The notes under the pieces are model-generated. The model was not told the DNA's origin and did not search any database. It saw nothing but the letters and a program-made list of their open reading frames with translations. The position numbers and the translations under genes were made by a program. Positions 4,638 to 5,249 of a stretch of DNA of 5,249 bases are shown here, piece by piece; the first letter of the stretch is position 1; every line of letters starts with the position of its first letter. The stretch is from the NCBI GenBank assembly GCA_946405325.1, contig CAMJGU010000075.1:1-5249 (forward strand), given 5' to 3'. The DNA comes from an uncultured Clostridia bacterium (lineage in GTDB: Bacteria > Bacillota_A > Clostridia > Oscillospirales > Oscillospiraceae).

Positions 4638-5249
4638 ATGGATACCAAGAAAGGAAAAAATGAATCGTTTCGGGAGCGTCTGGCGCGGGTCGTTGAGATC
4701 GGCGCCTCCGAAGATCGCCTGAGCCGGGGCTATGACTTCCTCATCACCGGCATCATCCTCGTCAACCTCACGGTGTCGATCCTCTGTACCTTCGAGGAGC
4801 TGGACGCCGTGTACGGACGGCTGTTCGACGCCGTCGAGGCGATCACGGTCGCCTGCTTTGCCGCGGACTATGTGCTGCGGCTCATCGCGGCGGAGTACAT
4901 CTACCGCAAGACGCCGGCGTGGAAAAGCGTGGCGGCGTACGCTCTGTCCTTCACCGGCATCATCGACCTATTGAGCTTCCTGCCATACTACCTGCCGATC
5001 TTCTTCCCGGCGGGCGCGGTGGCGTTCCGCATGTTCCGCGTCGTGCGCATTTTCCGCCTGTTCCGCATCACGGCGTATTACGACTCCCTCAACGCCATTG
5101 CGGAGGTCATCGTCAGCAAAAAGCAGCAGCTTTTGTCCTCCGTGTTCATCATCGTGGTCCTGATGCTCGGCTCCAGCCTGTGCATGTACAGCGTGGAGCA
5201 TGACGCGCAGCCGGAGGTGTTTGCCAACGCGTTTTCCGGCATCTGGTGG
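4638..5249 (+). CDS. Voltage-gated ion channel, probably potassium (3' end cut by the window edge)
   Basis: The frame is open to the window end, giving 204 visible residues of a six-helix channel (ion transport family). A charged cytoplasmic N-terminus (1-30) is followed by S1 (about 31-52), S2 (about 62-85, with FAADYVLRL near its end) and S3 (about 103-120, IIDLLSFLPYYLP). S4 carries five arginines at every third position: R131, R134, R137, R140 and R143 (FRMFRVVRIFRLFRI). The S4-S5 linker ends in KKQQ, and S5 covers about 164-184. The pore helix begins at FANAFSGIWW. The selectivity filter (TVGYGD in potassium channels) would come next but is outside the window, so the ion cannot be proven. 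The protein likely sets or senses membrane potential at the cytoplasmic membrane. The start at 4638 has no Shine-Dalgarno, but there is no in-frame alternative before S1, and residues 15-40 read like the normal family N-terminus. It is divergent from the Rrf2 gene with a separate promoter. Confidence 0.9.
   Translation, partial: MDTKKGKNESFRERLARVVEIGASEDRLSRGYDFLITGIILVNLTVSILCTFEELDAVYGRLFDAVEAITVACFAADYVLRLIAAEYIYRKTPAWKSVAAYALSFTGIIDLLSFLPYYLPIFFPAGAVAFRMFRVVRIFRLFRITAYYDSLNAIAEVIVSKKQQLLSSVFIIVVLMLGSSLCMYSVEHDAQPEVFANAFSGIWW

Noticed and set aside
4660..4722. A 20-codon frame starting at an ATG with AAGGA 4 nt upstream, out of frame inside the channel start
   Set aside because: The Shine-Dalgarno is attractive, but the peptide is short, has no recognisable features and overlaps the conserved channel N-terminus. 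I see no evidence for a frameshift, because the channel frame is intact from 4638.

Overview
The window looks like chromosome from a GC-rich anaerobic member of the Firmicutes (Clostridia), most likely near Oscillospiraceae/Ruminococcaceae. This rests on gene content rather than any marker gene. It holds a Rex redox repressor, a secreted SLH-domain protein, a biotin-dependent-type carboxyltransferase of the OadA/transcarboxylase 5S family, a rubrerythrin and an Rrf2/IscR-type regulator. Ribosome binding sites are strong and GGAGG-like. Gene bodies are GC-rich and regulatory gaps are AT-rich.

Layout, left to right. (1) Positions 1-522 carry the 3' part of rex. It overlaps by 4 bp (ATGA) a 372-residue exported SLH protein (519-1637). 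An unusual 40-residue Cys/Gly/Asn-rich micro-protein gene follows at 1718-1840, and a strong terminator closes the group at 1871-1907. (2) A monocistronic OadA-like carboxyltransferase (1971-3407) has its own extended -10 promoter and its own terminator (about 3416-3450). (3) A rubrerythrin gene (3511-4050) runs towards an Rrf2-family regulator on the minus strand (4517-4080), and the two share a bidirectional terminator at 4056-4078. (4) A 120-bp AT-rich divergent region separates the regulator from a voltage-gated ion channel gene (4638 to the window end). The channel is cut by the window edge just before the expected selectivity filter.

The common theme is redox and oxygen/iron stress: Rex senses NADH/NAD+, rubrerythrin reduces peroxide, and the Rrf2 protein has three IscR-like cysteines. 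The carboxyltransferase belongs to anaerobic oxaloacetate/pyruvate or methylmalonyl-CoA metabolism. I see no mobile element, CRISPR array, tRNA or rRNA, and no intergenic gap longer than about 130 bp.

The points most worth following up are: the unannotated-looking Cys-rich micro-protein; a leader architecture shared by that gene and the rubrerythrin gene (GCATACTA ... ATCTT ... ATGGGAGG-N7-ATG); a channel promoter placed so that transcription would begin at the start codon (a leaderless mRNA); and a perfect dyad between the -35 and -10 of the Rrf2 gene that looks like an autoregulatory operator.
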